Shown here piece by piece: positions 9,178 through 18,625 of a stretch of DNA of 45,121 nucleotides (position 1 is the stretch's first letter; each line of letters begins with the position of its first letter). The stretch covers positions 1 to 45,121 of the forward strand of contig JANQEH010000105.1 in NCBI GenBank assembly GCA_028278455.1. Reading direction: 5' to 3'. Position numbers and translations under genes: made by a program. The notes below the pieces were generated by a model. That model searched no databases. It saw only the letters and a list, made by a program, of their open reading frames with translations, and was not told the DNA's origin. This DNA is from a bacterium. GTDB lineage: Bacteria; SM23-31.

Positions 9178-11724
9178 TTATTCATACCTGAGAGAATCCA
9201 CAGGATTTGCACGCGCGGCTTTAATCACCTGGAAACCAATAGTAAATATTGTAAGAATAACTGCAGTAAGTAATGCTATGAAAAACAGCATAAATGATAT
9301 TTCTGCATGATAAGCAAAATTGTTCAGCCACCTGCTCATCAAATAGTATGCAATAGGGAAGGCTATAATATTTGAGGCGACCACAACTGTGATGAATTCC
9401 CTGCCAACCAATACGAGAATATTATCCATTCCTGCACCAAGTGTTTTCCGTATTCCGATCTCCCTGGTCCTTTGCTCAGTAATACAAGCTACCAAACCGA
9501 ATAATCCGAGACAAGAGATCAGCAGTGTCAGAAAAGTAAAAATCCTGAATATGGTACTCATCCGCTGTTCCGACTCATAATAACGCTGGAGAGATTCATC
9601 AAGAAATCTGACCTCGAACGGAAAATCCGGCGCAAATTTATTCCATACACTCTCTATATAGGAAAAAGTTTTTCTGAAATCTGATCCCGGAGCAATTCTG
9701 ATTATAGAATTATAGTAGAAATCCGGCATGATCAAAAACATTACAGGCTCTATCTCTCTGTGCGCTGACCTGCAGTGAAAATTCTTGACAACACCAATTA
9801 TCTTCCCTTCATTTCCCCACAATGCGAAACGTCTTCCTACAGGAGATTCATATCCCATTGTCTCTACAGCTTTTTGATTTAAAATATATGCAGTTCTCCT
9901 GTCGGTTTTCATTTCCTCAGAAAAGTTCCTGCCCTCTACAAGTTCAAGACCTACAGCTGGCAGGAAATCATAGTCTATTGAGAAAAAAGGCCATGTCGGA
10001 TTATAGTCTTCAGGTTTACCATCCCAATCCATTCCTGATCCGGTATTTCCTACCGCTGAAGGGACGCTGGATGCAAAACAAACATCAACAATATACGGAT
10101 CTCTCATTAACTCATTTTTAAAAGAATCACTATTCTCCTGTACCGGAGGTTTTAACCTGATATATACAAGATGGTCTTTCTCAAAACCAAGATTCATTCT
10201 ATTTATATATTCAAGCTGGTCGTAAATAACACATGTTGATATAATCAGGGCCGTCGAGATTGTGAATTGAAATAATACAAGTTTCTTCCTGCCCCCGACA
10301 CCGGATGATTTGTTACCTCCACCGGATCCCTTTACGAGTTTCACAGGATCAAATCCTGAAAGAAAAAGCGCGGGATATATACCGGCAGCTATTCCGGTAA
10401 AAAGGATAACTGAAAGCAGCATGGCAAGTATCGTAAAATTCCCGAAAACAAGTAAAGAACTAAAATTCAGTCCGGCATTTGTGTTTACAATCGGCAGGGA
10501 GAAGATAGTAACAGCCAGCGCAACCGAACCGGCGATTACCGATATCAGAGCAGATTCACCAAGAAATTGATTTGCAAGCATAAAGCGTGTGCTTCCTATC
10601 ACCTTTCTTACACCGATTTCTCTTGCCCTGGTATTTACCCGGGCTGTTGTAAGGTTAATAAAATTCACTATTGCTACTATCAGTATAAAAACTGCTATAG
10701 CAGAGAAAATATATACATACTTTATTGCGCCGTTTTCATAAAGATGGATATCCTTGATTGGTACGAGTCTCAGTTTTTCGGATATTGCAAGATCAGGTAC
10801 TTTCTCAATGACAGTATTCTCAATCTTCGGGATCAGACTAAGATAATCAACGTTATTTTCAAGCTGAACATAAGAAAAAAGATAGTGGTTTCCCCAGAAT
10901 TTTTGAAAATCTGATATTCCTTCAGATTCAAGGGTCTCAAAGGAAGCAAGGAATTCGAATTCAAAATGTGTATTATCCGGCAGGTCTTTGAGAACTCCCG
11001 TAACCTGAAGACCATAATTATTGTTACATTTAAGAACTTTACCGACAGGATCATCACTGCCGAAATACTTTTTAGCAGAACCTTCGGTCAACAATAGAGA
11101 ATATGGTTTTTCAAGTGCTGTAACCGGATCGCCTGAAACTAATGGGAAATTGAACAGGTCAAGAAATTCAGGATCAACATATGCAAAATTATTCTCTTCG
11201 AATGTTTTCTTTTGAAACCTGATAGTTGATCTTCTGTTGTAAAACCTTGCGGTCTCGATAATCTCCGGATAATTATCTTCGAGATGCGGCGCCAGCGGGT
11301 ATGGCTGATGTGCAGATATTGACTTTATCTGAAATAGCATGTCTGCATTGGAGTGAAATCCTTCATATTCCAGATCATTCTGTACTATAAGAAGAATGAT
11401 CATGCAGCATGCCATTCCCAGTGCAAGGCCGGTTATATTAATAAAAGAGTACCCGGAATTTCTCCTGATAATTCTGTAAGCGATCTTCACGTAATTTTTA
11501 AACATTGCCGTGCTCCTCTCAAAACTTGAAGGAATGCACTGGATTAATATGTTGAACAATTGAATCCAGTACCAGGTCTTTGCTTTGATTTTACCTTTTC
11601 TATCACGGATATCTAGGAATTCCTCTTCAATAAGATCGCTTAGCGCAAATCTTTCTTCGTAAAGGGATAATTTCGAGATTATCCATTTTGCGATAACAGG
11701 CGGTTTTCTTCTTCGTTCGGTCAT
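9178..11724 (-). CDS. Orphan FtsX/MacB-type permease B with prefix domain (unit 2)
   Basis: At 848 residues this is the shortest of the eight permeases. The prefix starts 'MTERRRKPPVIAKWI' and contains the acidic stretch 'DLIEEEF' and the landmark 'WYWIQ'. The two coupling loops read 'REIGVRKVIGS' and 'REIGIRKTLGA'; both are intact, so interaction with an ATPase remains possible. The tail is 'NPVDSLRYE'. The ATG at 11724 lies three bases beyond the PadR2 stop, so both are on one message. No passenger gene follows, because the unit ends against the PilZ-like gene that runs towards it. Confidence 0.9.
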   Translation of the reverse strand: MTERRRKPPVIAKWIISKLSLYEERFALSDLIEEEFLDIRDRKGKIKAKTWYWIQLFNILIQCIPSSFERSTAMFKNYVKIAYRIIRRNSGYSFINITGLALGMACCMIILLIVQNDLEYEGFHSNADMLFQIKSISAHQPYPLAPHLEDNYPEIIETARFYNRRSTIRFQKKTFEENNFAYVDPEFLDLFNFPLVSGDPVTALEKPYSLLLTEGSAKKYFGSDDPVGKVLKCNNNYGLQVTGVLKDLPDNTHFEFEFLASFETLESEGISDFQKFWGNHYLFSYVQLENNVDYLSLIPKIENTVIEKVPDLAISEKLRLVPIKDIHLYENGAIKYVYIFSAIAVFILIVAIVNFINLTTARVNTRAREIGVRKVIGSTRFMLANQFLGESALISVIAGSVALAVTIFSLPIVNTNAGLNFSSLLVFGNFTILAMLLSVILFTGIAAGIYPALFLSGFDPVKLVKGSGGGNKSSGVGGRKKLVLFQFTISTALIISTCVIYDQLEYINRMNLGFEKDHLVYIRLKPPVQENSDSFKNELMRDPYIVDVCFASSVPSAVGNTGSGMDWDGKPEDYNPTWPFFSIDYDFLPAVGLELVEGRNFSEEMKTDRRTAYILNQKAVETMGYESPVGRRFALWGNEGKIIGVVKNFHCRSAHREIEPVMFLIMPDFYYNSIIRIAPGSDFRKTFSYIESVWNKFAPDFPFEVRFLDESLQRYYESEQRMSTIFRIFTFLTLLISCLGLFGLVACITEQRTREIGIRKTLGAGMDNILVLVGREFITVVVASNIIAFPIAYYLMSRWLNNFAYHAEISFMLFFIALLTAVILTIFTIGFQVIKAARANPVDSLRYE

Positions 11725-11727
11725 AAT

Positions 11728-12054
11728 TTATTTTATCTCGATAATTAGATCCGAAATGCTCTCCCAGGCAGTTTTCTGGATCTTATACTGGTGTCTCAAA
11801 GCATTCTGGCCTTCTTTAGTAAGAGTATACATCACTTTCCTGCGCCCTCCCTGCTGTGATACAGGATCGCTTTCATCTGAACTGATATACCCTTTTTTCA
11901 CCAGCTTATATAGCGTTTTACACAAGGAACCATAATTAATTTGTTTACCTGTAGTGGATACGAAATCCTTTTTAAGAGTTACTCCGTAAGCATTATCCTT
12001 TAATTTCCAGATGGAGATCAGGATAAGCTCTTCATGTTTTGTTAATTCGTACAT
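11728..12054 (-). CDS. PadR family transcriptional regulator 2
   Basis: This 108-residue winged-helix protein has residues 43-50 of the recognition helix reading SLCKTLYK and a wing with 'QGGRRKVMYTLT'. GAGGA about ten bases upstream supports the ATG. It heads unit 2. The single perfect dyad in front of it, with ATGT/ACAT inside its arms, is the one in the window most like operators described for classical PadR and LmrR proteins, although the spacing is shorter. Confidence 0.92.
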   Translation of the reverse strand: MYELTKHEELILISIWKLKDNAYGVTLKKDFVSTTGKQINYGSLCKTLYKLVKKGYISSDESDPVSQQGGRRKVMYTLTKEGQNALRHQYKIQKTAWESISDLIIEIK

Positions 12055-12070
12055 TATTAGTCCTCATCTA

Positions 12071-12089
12071 TGTATGTCTTTTACATACA
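12071..12089. promoter_or_regulatory. Candidate PadR2 operator (TGTATGT half-site)
   Basis: TGTATGT-CTTTT-ACATACA is a perfect 7-bp inverted repeat with a 5-nt spacer. It lies directly downstream of the -10 element of the promoter at 12094-12119, that is over the predicted start of transcription. Only one dyad is seen here. Confidence 0.72.
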
Positions 12090-12093
12090 AATA

Positions 12094-12119
12094 TACGAAC
12101 TACGGAACTCATTGTTTCA
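12094..12119 (-). promoter_or_regulatory. ECF sigma-W-like promoter of unit 2
   Basis: The minus strand reads TGAAAC-N16-CGTA, an exact match to the consensus. It lies about 40 bases upstream of the PadR2 start, between the unit 3 terminator and the operator. Confidence 0.72.
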
Positions 12120-12130
12120 ATAAATAAAAA

Positions 12131-12152
12131 CAGACAGCTGCAAGACAGTCTG
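12131..12152 (-). terminator. Probable terminator of unit 3
   Basis: On the minus strand a short stem (CAGAC/GTCTG, 12-nt loop) is followed by TTTTTATTT. It lies between the end of the ATC-hydrolase-like gene and the promoter of unit 2. The stem is only 5 bp, so this is a modest call. Confidence 0.45.
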
Positions 12153-12199
12153 CATGGTTAAAATAGAACTATATGAAATTGTTACTTCTTTAGGCGGGA

Positions 12200-12829
12200 T
12201 TATCCTGTCCAGACATACCTGTGATTACAGAAGTCATCTCCCTGCATAAGTGTTTTATCCCGTATCAGCTTGATCATTGGATTGAATCCTTCTGCCCAGA
12301 CATAATCTCCCCAGCACACTCTCGCATATCCAATATCCCCGGCATCTAACCTGAGAAAAGTGTTGGCTGACAGGCACTCCTTAACCTTAATTTCAAAAAC
12401 AGTATCGGTATCTTCGATAATATCCATCGTAAGCGTTGCCAGCATATTCGGATTTCTAAAAATGCTGATATAGGATTTAAAATCGGAATTTCCCAATCTC
12501 TCGAGATCTCTTTTTGCAGCACTCAGCAACCTTTCAGTAGCATGTTTTTTTACTAGATCTAACATTTTTTCCTTCCCGATCTCTTGCTCAAGGAATTTAG
12601 CAAACCTGACAAAGTTTAACTGCCGTGCAATCTGATAACGGTTATATGTCATATCCGGCCCAGGCCTTTTCTTGTCGAATTTATGCACCTCCTTCTGCTG
12701 TTGTGAACTTGAAAAACCGGATGACATAGCAAAAAGATTGCTTGTTGCAAGACACGCGGCAGCGCACACCGGCACTGACTTAGTAAGGAAATCCCTTCGT
12801 TCACTACTAAGGTCATCTTTTGTTTTCAT
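12200..12829 (-). CDS. Tat-exported ATC hydrolase-like protein, passenger of unit 3
   Basis: The 209-residue protein has a twin-arginine leader ('SERRDFLTKS', then a hydrophobic stretch ending near A34-M35). The mature part ends with 'GDDFCNHRYVW', whose cysteine block, together with the 'KHATERLL' and 'FLRLDAGDIGYARVCWGDY' regions, resembles the L-2-amino-thiazoline-4-carboxylic acid hydrolase family. The best-known members open a thiazoline ring on the way to cysteine, but many relatives are uncharacterised. It starts 41 bases after permease C ends, on the same strand and with no promoter motif between, so it is probably the third gene of unit 3. Tat export implies that it folds, perhaps with a cofactor, before crossing the membrane. 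Confidence 0.65.
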   Translation of the reverse strand: MKTKDDLSSERRDFLTKSVPVCAAACLATSNLFAMSSGFSSSQQQKEVHKFDKKRPGPDMTYNRYQIARQLNFVRFAKFLEQEIGKEKMLDLVKKHATERLLSAAKRDLERLGNSDFKSYISIFRNPNMLATLTMDIIEDTDTVFEIKVKECLSANTFLRLDAGDIGYARVCWGDYVWAEGFNPMIKLIRDKTLMQGDDFCNHRYVWTG

Positions 12830-12870
12830 TTTAATTGCTCCTGAAGTAATTAGATAGTATTTTTTTTTGA

Positions 12871-15510
12871 TTACTCGTATTTCAGCGACTCAACCGGATT
12901 TGCGCGCGCTGCTTTAAATGTCTGGTATGCTGATGTTATGATCGCCAGGGCAAGAGCCATTACAGATGATAGAACATATAGCCAGAAGCTGATCTCAATT
13001 CTGAACGCGTAATGCTGAAGCCATCGATCCATGATCTGATAGATCAAAGGGAAGGTTAGTATCGAGGCTGCCAGGACCACTCCAAGAAAAGACTTGTTCA
13101 TCATGATCATGAGCTGCATGTTATCTGCCCCGAGGACCTTCCTTATTCCGATCTCCTTAGTTTTCTGTTCTGCTGTATAAGCCGCCAGGGCAAACAGGCC
13201 GAGACCGGAAATGAAAATTGCGAGAAAAGCAAAATATCTGAACAGGTCACTTAGTTTTTCCTCGGATCTGAACTGGCTGTCAAAATTCTCATCTACAAAG
13301 AAAAATTCGAAGTCCAGGTTGGGAACAAACTCTTTCCATTTGCTTTCTATAAATGAAATGGTTTCTGATATGTTATCTCCGTCGATCTTTATAGAAAGAT
13401 AACCTGCTTCGAAAGGCATTATTCCATATATTATTGGTGCGATATCTTCCTTCATTGATCTGTGGTGATAGTCCTTAATGATACCAATAATTGTCTTTTC
13501 GGGTTCTCCTGTTGTCAGGTTACTTAAACTCTTGTTTAGAGCTTCCTCACCGGTCCAGCCAATTAATTTTGCCGCCTGCTCGTTCAACATATATGAGTTT
13601 GTAGAGTCGGCGCTTATATCGCTGGAAAAATCCCTGCCGTAGACTGTATCAAGTTTATATGTATCGAGATAGTCAAAATCCACTCTAATAGACTCGATGA
13701 TCAGTGAAGAATCATCACTGTAACCTTCCGGCTGAAATGCTGTTGTAGCCGTATTCTTTCCGGGAATCGATGTAGAAAATGATGCTTTGAATATTTTCGG
13801 ATTATCTTTAAGCTGCTCCTTAAACATTCTTCCCTGGTTCCTTAGACTTCCTGACCTCATCCTGATCACAACGACCTGTTCCTTATCAAAGCCGGGATTC
13901 TTAGTCCTCATAAAGTTTAACTGATTAAGGACTATTATCGTACTGAAAATAAGACTGATCGATATAACGAATTGCACCATTACAAGCGACTGCCTGAAAT
14001 ACTTTCTTCTTTTTGAGTTCTTCAGGTTACTGCTCATTGTCTTTATGGGACGAAACCTTGCCGAGAATATCGAAGGATAAATTCCTGCAGCCAGACTTGT
14101 TACAGCTATCAATCCAAAAATGAGAAGCAGGATCTGCTTTTGAAACAGATACGTTGCCGTGATTTTCAGTCCTGTCAGAGAATTGAATACAGGCAGCAAT
14201 AGTATTACGGAAATAATACCGAGCAGCACGCTTAAGATGATCATGATCAGAGATTCGCTGAAGATCTGACCAATGATATTCATCTTCACTGCTCCAAATA
14301 CCTTACGTATCCCAACCTCTTTTGACCGGTCCGATGACCTGGCTATAAATAGATTTATGAAATTCGCGCAGGCTATCACAATTATCAGACCTGCAATAAT
14401 AAATTGCAGGTAAATATATTCAATACTGTTATTTGGTTCCATCTCTCCTTCAAGGTGTGAATTGAGATGAATATCGGTTATTTTTTGAATATGGTAGTAC
14501 CAGTATCCACCCAGGGCCCTGTGCCTTTCACCGCTGTATTTTTCATATATTTCGGCGAACTTCTTCTTTACTTCCGTAAGATCAGCTTTCCTGTCTATCC
14601 GTAGATATGTAAAAAAAGGAAAATATCCCCAATCGTGGAACATCATACGCTTTCTTCTCTCTTCGTCTATCGACAGATGAGACACCAGCATCTTGAATTT
14701 GAAATGAGTGTTAGGCGGAGGATCCTCGATCACACCTGTAACACGGACATCTCCAATTCTGTATGAATTGATCCTGAGTATTTTCCCAATGGGATTCTCA
14801 TCGCCAAATAGCTTTGCAGCAAAAGTTTCCGTCAGGACTACGCAATCCGGTTCGTCCAGTGCAGTGTTTGGATCTCCATTTAAAAATCCATAATCGAAGA
14901 TCTGTGAAAAAGTCGAATCGGCAAGGAATATTCCAGTTTCTTCAAACATCTCACCATCCTTTATTATCCCAAGCTTTGCTCCTCTTGGATTCAATCTCCT
15001 TAACCTGGTATAGCCAAGGACTTCAGGGATCTCCTCAGTAAAAGTTGGGCCGGGAGGACCAGGGATGGTAGCATAATGTCTTTTAGTATCACCAATATGA
15101 ATATCATTTGTTAATCTGTATATATTAGAGAAATTTTCAAAATGCCGATCATAACTCAGTTCAAAATGTAAATATAGAATAATAAATATACACGCTGCAG
15201 TAGCAAGTGTGAGTCCAAGGATATTGATCAGTGTATAACCTTTGTGCCTCTGGATGTTCCTAAATGCAACTTTCAGGTAGTTACTAAACATTATAAAGCT
15301 CCATTTTATTCTTAATACAATGATTGACGGAAACATAAGTATGATCTGCCGCCAAAACCACAGGCATGCTGCAGGTCTTCCCTTTTCACTAATAAGTTCT
15401 GTAAACCTTCTGTCGAAATCCTGAAGGGCGCCTGATTTAACTTCAGCCGGGATAAGTCTCTCTAAAGACAACCTTGCATACATCGACAATCTGTTATTTC
15501 TTTCCGACAA
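12871..15510 (-). CDS. Orphan FtsX/MacB-type permease C with prefix domain (unit 3)
   Basis: The 879-residue reading uses a TTG start two bases after the PadR3 stop, with GGAG about ten bases before it. The next ATG (15483) would remove part of the prefix domain that the paralogues have, so TTG is preferred. The prefix landmark is 'WFWRQ'. The coupling loops are 'KEVGIRKVFGA' and 'KEIGIRKVLGA'; the tail is 'NPVESLKYE'. The first periplasmic domain carries 'LRRLNPRGAKLG' where the paralogues differ strongly, as expected if each senses or binds something different. The Tat-exported gene follows in the same unit. Confidence 0.88.
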   Translation of the reverse strand: MSERNNRLSMYARLSLERLIPAEVKSGALQDFDRRFTELISEKGRPAACLWFWRQIILMFPSIIVLRIKWSFIMFSNYLKVAFRNIQRHKGYTLINILGLTLATAACIFIILYLHFELSYDRHFENFSNIYRLTNDIHIGDTKRHYATIPGPPGPTFTEEIPEVLGYTRLRRLNPRGAKLGIIKDGEMFEETGIFLADSTFSQIFDYGFLNGDPNTALDEPDCVVLTETFAAKLFGDENPIGKILRINSYRIGDVRVTGVIEDPPPNTHFKFKMLVSHLSIDEERRKRMMFHDWGYFPFFTYLRIDRKADLTEVKKKFAEIYEKYSGERHRALGGYWYYHIQKITDIHLNSHLEGEMEPNNSIEYIYLQFIIAGLIIVIACANFINLFIARSSDRSKEVGIRKVFGAVKMNIIGQIFSESLIMIILSVLLGIISVILLLPVFNSLTGLKITATYLFQKQILLLIFGLIAVTSLAAGIYPSIFSARFRPIKTMSSNLKNSKRRKYFRQSLVMVQFVISISLIFSTIIVLNQLNFMRTKNPGFDKEQVVVIRMRSGSLRNQGRMFKEQLKDNPKIFKASFSTSIPGKNTATTAFQPEGYSDDSSLIIESIRVDFDYLDTYKLDTVYGRDFSSDISADSTNSYMLNEQAAKLIGWTGEEALNKSLSNLTTGEPEKTIIGIIKDYHHRSMKEDIAPIIYGIMPFEAGYLSIKIDGDNISETISFIESKWKEFVPNLDFEFFFVDENFDSQFRSEEKLSDLFRYFAFLAIFISGLGLFALAAYTAEQKTKEIGIRKVLGADNMQLMIMMNKSFLGVVLAASILTFPLIYQIMDRWLQHYAFRIEISFWLYVLSSVMALALAIITSAYQTFKAARANPVESLKYE

Positions 15511-15512
15511 GA

Positions 15513-15836
15513 TTAAATATCTCCGGTTAATTCAGGCAGACCAGACCACATAGCCGAATTCACTTCCTGAATCCTCTTAAGCGCAAGTTTCCCGCTGGTT
15601 GTCAGCCTGTAGAGGATTTTGCTTCTACCGCCACGCTCAGGTAAAGGATCACTATTATAGGATTCAACATATTTCATTCTGACAAGTCGCGCAAGAGGCG
15701 CATAAATTGCCCCAAACTTGATCGAAATACCTGTCTGTTTTTTTATTAACTCACGGATGGTCACACCATAAGCATCATCCTGCAGTTTCCAGACAGCGAG
15801 TAGTATCAATTCATCTTTTCTTGATAAAATTTCCAT
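15513..15836 (-). CDS. PadR family transcriptional regulator 3
   Basis: This 107-residue winged-helix regulator has residues 43-50 reading AIYAPLAR and a wing with 'RGGRSKILYRLT'. GGGGA is five bases before the ATG. It is separated from permease C by two bases. The promoter region has one dyad over the -10 element and a second upstream of the -35 element, both with TACAC/GTGTA-like arms. Confidence 0.92.
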   Translation of the reverse strand: MEILSRKDELILLAVWKLQDDAYGVTIRELIKKQTGISIKFGAIYAPLARLVRMKYVESYNSDPLPERGGRSKILYRLTTSGKLALKRIQEVNSAMWSGLPELTGDI

Positions 15837-15862
15837 GATTCCCCATATTCTTTTTTTATATC

Positions 15863-15913
15863 TATACGTTTTGTGTACATATTGGTTTCAATATATCTAC
15901 ACTAAATGTGTAG
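15863..15913. promoter_or_regulatory. Two candidate PadR3 operators (TACAC/GTGTA half-site)
   Basis: The dyad at 15863-15877 is TATAC-GTTTT-GTGTA (one mismatch) and covers the -10 element. The dyad at 15897-15913 is CTACAC-TAAAT-GTGTAG with perfect 6-bp arms and lies just upstream of the -35 element. Their centres are 35 bases apart. Confidence 0.7.
15865..15890 (-). promoter_or_regulatory. ECF sigma-W-like promoter of unit 3
   Basis: The minus strand reads TGAAAC-N16-CGTA, an exact match. It begins transcription towards PadR3, whose ATG is about 29 bases further on. Confidence 0.72.
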
Positions 15914-15919
15914 TAATAA

Positions 15920-15942
15920 AACAGGCAATAATTAAGCCTGTT
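15920..15942 (-). terminator. Probable terminator of unit 4
   Basis: Arms AACAGGC and GCCTGTT (7 bp, 9-nt loop) are followed on the minus strand by TTTATTA. The hairpin lies between the end of permease D and the operators of unit 3, where a terminator is expected. Confidence 0.6.
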
Positions 15943-15993
15943 CTTTAGTTTCTGATTTGTAATTAAAATCCCGGGTAGAAAACTGTATTGGGA

Positions 15994-18612
15994 TCATTCA
16001 TATCTAAGCGTTTCTACCGGTTTAGCGCATGCAGCCTTTATGGTTTGAAAAAGTATAGTGACCAGTGCAAGCATGAAAGCGGATAGGCCCGATAGTAAAA
16101 AAATTTCCCAGCCTACATTGATTCTATAAGCATACGATTCTAGCCAGCGGTTAACTATAAAATAACCTATCGGGATTGCGAAAACACTTGCTATAACTAT
16201 CCAAACGGCAAGATTCTTTACGAAGATACAGGCTATACTCATTTCTGTTGCCCCGAAGGTTTTCCTTATACCGATCTCCTTTGTACGCTGCTCAATCATA
16301 TATGATACGAAGCCGAAAATCCCCAGGCTGCTGATAATAATAGCGAGGATAGCAAATATCTGGACGATCTTTCCTGCTTTTTCTTCCGAGTTATACATGC
16401 TGCTGATACGGTCTTCGAGAAAACTGTACTCAAATGGGTGGTTCGGTTCCATACGGTCCCATATACTTTCTATTCCTGCAAGAGTATTTTCAAAGTTTTC
16501 GGATTTAATTCTCAGCATCATGTAATGTGAATGTGGGAAATTTGTAATAACCAATGGATCGATCTTATGATGAAGAGACCTGCAGTGGATGTCTTTCATG
16601 ATCCCTACTACTGTCCAGCTCTTATCTCCGTTTTCGGTTTTGATCTTCTTACCAATCGGTTCTTCCCATCCTATCATTTTTGCTGCAGTTTCATTGATGA
16701 TAACCGAGTTATCCCTGTCTGCCGGAAATTCTTTAGTAAAACGCCTGCCTTCAATGATCTCTATTTCAAGAGTCTTAAGATAATCGTCGCTGACATCATA
16801 CAATACCGCATTAATTGTTTTTTGTTCTGAAAGTCCCTCAGGATTTAATTTGCTCAGTGCGTAATATCCGCCGGGCAAAGTAGTAGTAAATGACACTTCT
16901 TCGACACCTTCAAGCAGCAATAACTCCTGCTTAATTGAACTGATCCAAATATCAACCTTTTCATTACCAAGGTCTCCCATATAGTCTGTATATACCGGGG
17001 AGTAGATTAATTGCTTGTCATTGAAACCCAGTCCTGTCTGCTTTAAGAAATCTATCTGCCCGAAAACACCAATTGTTACTATTATAAGAGAAATCGAGAT
17101 AAGGAATTGAAGAACCACCAGGGCATTACGGGAGAAAGAAATATTCTTTCCTCCTGTATTAATCCCTTTTATAATTTTTATCGGCCTGAATCCTGAGACG
17201 AAGAACGCTGTATATACGCTTGCTGTGAAACTGATAATACCAAGGATCATTAATGCTTGAAGGATTAGTGATCTGGTTGTTAAAAAACCGATATCGAGAT
17301 TATAGCCCGATATAAAGTAGAGATATGGAAATGTCAATACAACAAGTATGATCCCTATAATAAATGCTATAAGGGTGTTTAACGCTGATTCACCAAAACA
17401 CTGGAGAATTAACTGCTCTTTGAAAGCGCCGAGAACCTTTCGCATCCCTATCTCTTTTGTCCTTTTTGTCCATCTTACTGTTGATAGGTTTACATAATTA
17501 AAAATTGCTATCAGCAGAATAAACACCGCGCTTGTAATAAGTCCATATATATAGGTTATATTCGTATTTCCCGGATTATCATATGTCAGGTTTGAATAAA
17601 GATGTATAGATGTTAAAGGCTGAATTAAAACTGAAAGATTTCGTCCGGTTGATACTAATACATCACTATACTGCTGATCGAAGAATCCACTGAGTTTGGA
17701 TTCGAATTCATCAATATTATGATCCTCCCTCATAAGAATGTATGTAAACCAGTCGAAATGCCCCCGGTATTCAAAGGGATGCTCAAAGATCTTTTTCATC
17801 GACTCCATCGAGATCAGCGCATCGTATTGTAGATGCGAATTCACCGGAGGCTTGACCATGATCCCCGTTATTGTAAATTCGTATTCATCATCGCATTTTA
17901 TAATTTTACCAAGAGGATTTTCATCTCCAAAATATTTCTCTGCCAGCTCTGCAGAAAGCACAACGGTGTATGGCAATGTAAGTGCATTATTAGGATCTCC
18001 ACTTAGCAGTTCAAGATCGAAAATGTTGAACACTGAATTATCGGCATAATAGAGGCCGTCTTCTTTAAATTTTTTGTCACCATTTGAAAAGGTTTCAAGC
18101 CAGGGTTTAGCAAAACGCACAATATCTTCTACCTCAGGAAAATTCAGCTCCAGGTAATCTTTCACTGACGAATGAACACTTGCGATACTGTAATGATTAA
18201 TCCCCTGTGTTCCTGTAGCGGCAAACCGGTATATCCTGTCTTTATTACCGTGATATTCATCAAAAGAGAATTCAAAATTCACATATGCAAGAATAAGAAG
18301 GCTGCTTGCTATCCCAAGTGATAGACCGGTCAGATTGACTATTGAATAAGTCTTATACCGCTTAATATTTCGAAATGCGATTTTTAGATAGTTCTTTAAC
18401 ATTTTCATACTCCAGATAATATTGAATATTCGATTTCTTAAAAGTGAATGAAGTACCTGTTTCCAGTACCATATATCTGCATTAAGCCTGCCATGGTCCA
18501 TCAATCTCTCTTTATAGATATCACTCAGGGTTCTGATCAGATCAAACTCTTCATCGAATCTCGAGAATAATCTTATGATCAGGTTTGCGATAAAAGGTGG
18601 TTTATTACTCAT
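15994..18612 (-). CDS. Orphan FtsX/MacB-type permease D with prefix domain (unit 4)
   Basis: I start it at the ATG at 18612 (872 residues, 'MSNKPPFIANLI'), which has AAAGGA at the right distance and follows the PadR4 stop by 13 bases. The longer reading from 18648 would overlap PadR4. The prefix contains 'WYWKQ'. Coupling loops are 'KEIGMRKVLGA' and 'KEIGIRKTFGA'; the tail is 'KPVETLRYE', with a cysteine (AACAKP) where the others have R or another small residue. No passenger gene follows; a hairpin ends the unit. Confidence 0.9.
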   Translation of the reverse strand: MSNKPPFIANLIIRLFSRFDEEFDLIRTLSDIYKERLMDHGRLNADIWYWKQVLHSLLRNRIFNIIWSMKMLKNYLKIAFRNIKRYKTYSIVNLTGLSLGIASSLLILAYVNFEFSFDEYHGNKDRIYRFAATGTQGINHYSIASVHSSVKDYLELNFPEVEDIVRFAKPWLETFSNGDKKFKEDGLYYADNSVFNIFDLELLSGDPNNALTLPYTVVLSAELAEKYFGDENPLGKIIKCDDEYEFTITGIMVKPPVNSHLQYDALISMESMKKIFEHPFEYRGHFDWFTYILMREDHNIDEFESKLSGFFDQQYSDVLVSTGRNLSVLIQPLTSIHLYSNLTYDNPGNTNITYIYGLITSAVFILLIAIFNYVNLSTVRWTKRTKEIGMRKVLGAFKEQLILQCFGESALNTLIAFIIGIILVVLTFPYLYFISGYNLDIGFLTTRSLILQALMILGIISFTASVYTAFFVSGFRPIKIIKGINTGGKNISFSRNALVVLQFLISISLIIVTIGVFGQIDFLKQTGLGFNDKQLIYSPVYTDYMGDLGNEKVDIWISSIKQELLLLEGVEEVSFTTTLPGGYYALSKLNPEGLSEQKTINAVLYDVSDDYLKTLEIEIIEGRRFTKEFPADRDNSVIINETAAKMIGWEEPIGKKIKTENGDKSWTVVGIMKDIHCRSLHHKIDPLVITNFPHSHYMMLRIKSENFENTLAGIESIWDRMEPNHPFEYSFLEDRISSMYNSEEKAGKIVQIFAILAIIISSLGIFGFVSYMIEQRTKEIGIRKTFGATEMSIACIFVKNLAVWIVIASVFAIPIGYFIVNRWLESYAYRINVGWEIFLLSGLSAFMLALVTILFQTIKAACAKPVETLRYE

Positions 18613-18625
18613 GGTCCTTTCTGCT

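Noticed and set aside
12094-12119. Reading the shared promoter as sigma-70 TTGAAA-N19-TATATT with an over-long MerR-type spacer
   Set aside because: The last two spacer bases are CG in six of seven units and the left block is TGAAAC, which fits ECF TGAAAC-N16-CGTA better than a housekeeping promoter with a 19-base spacer.
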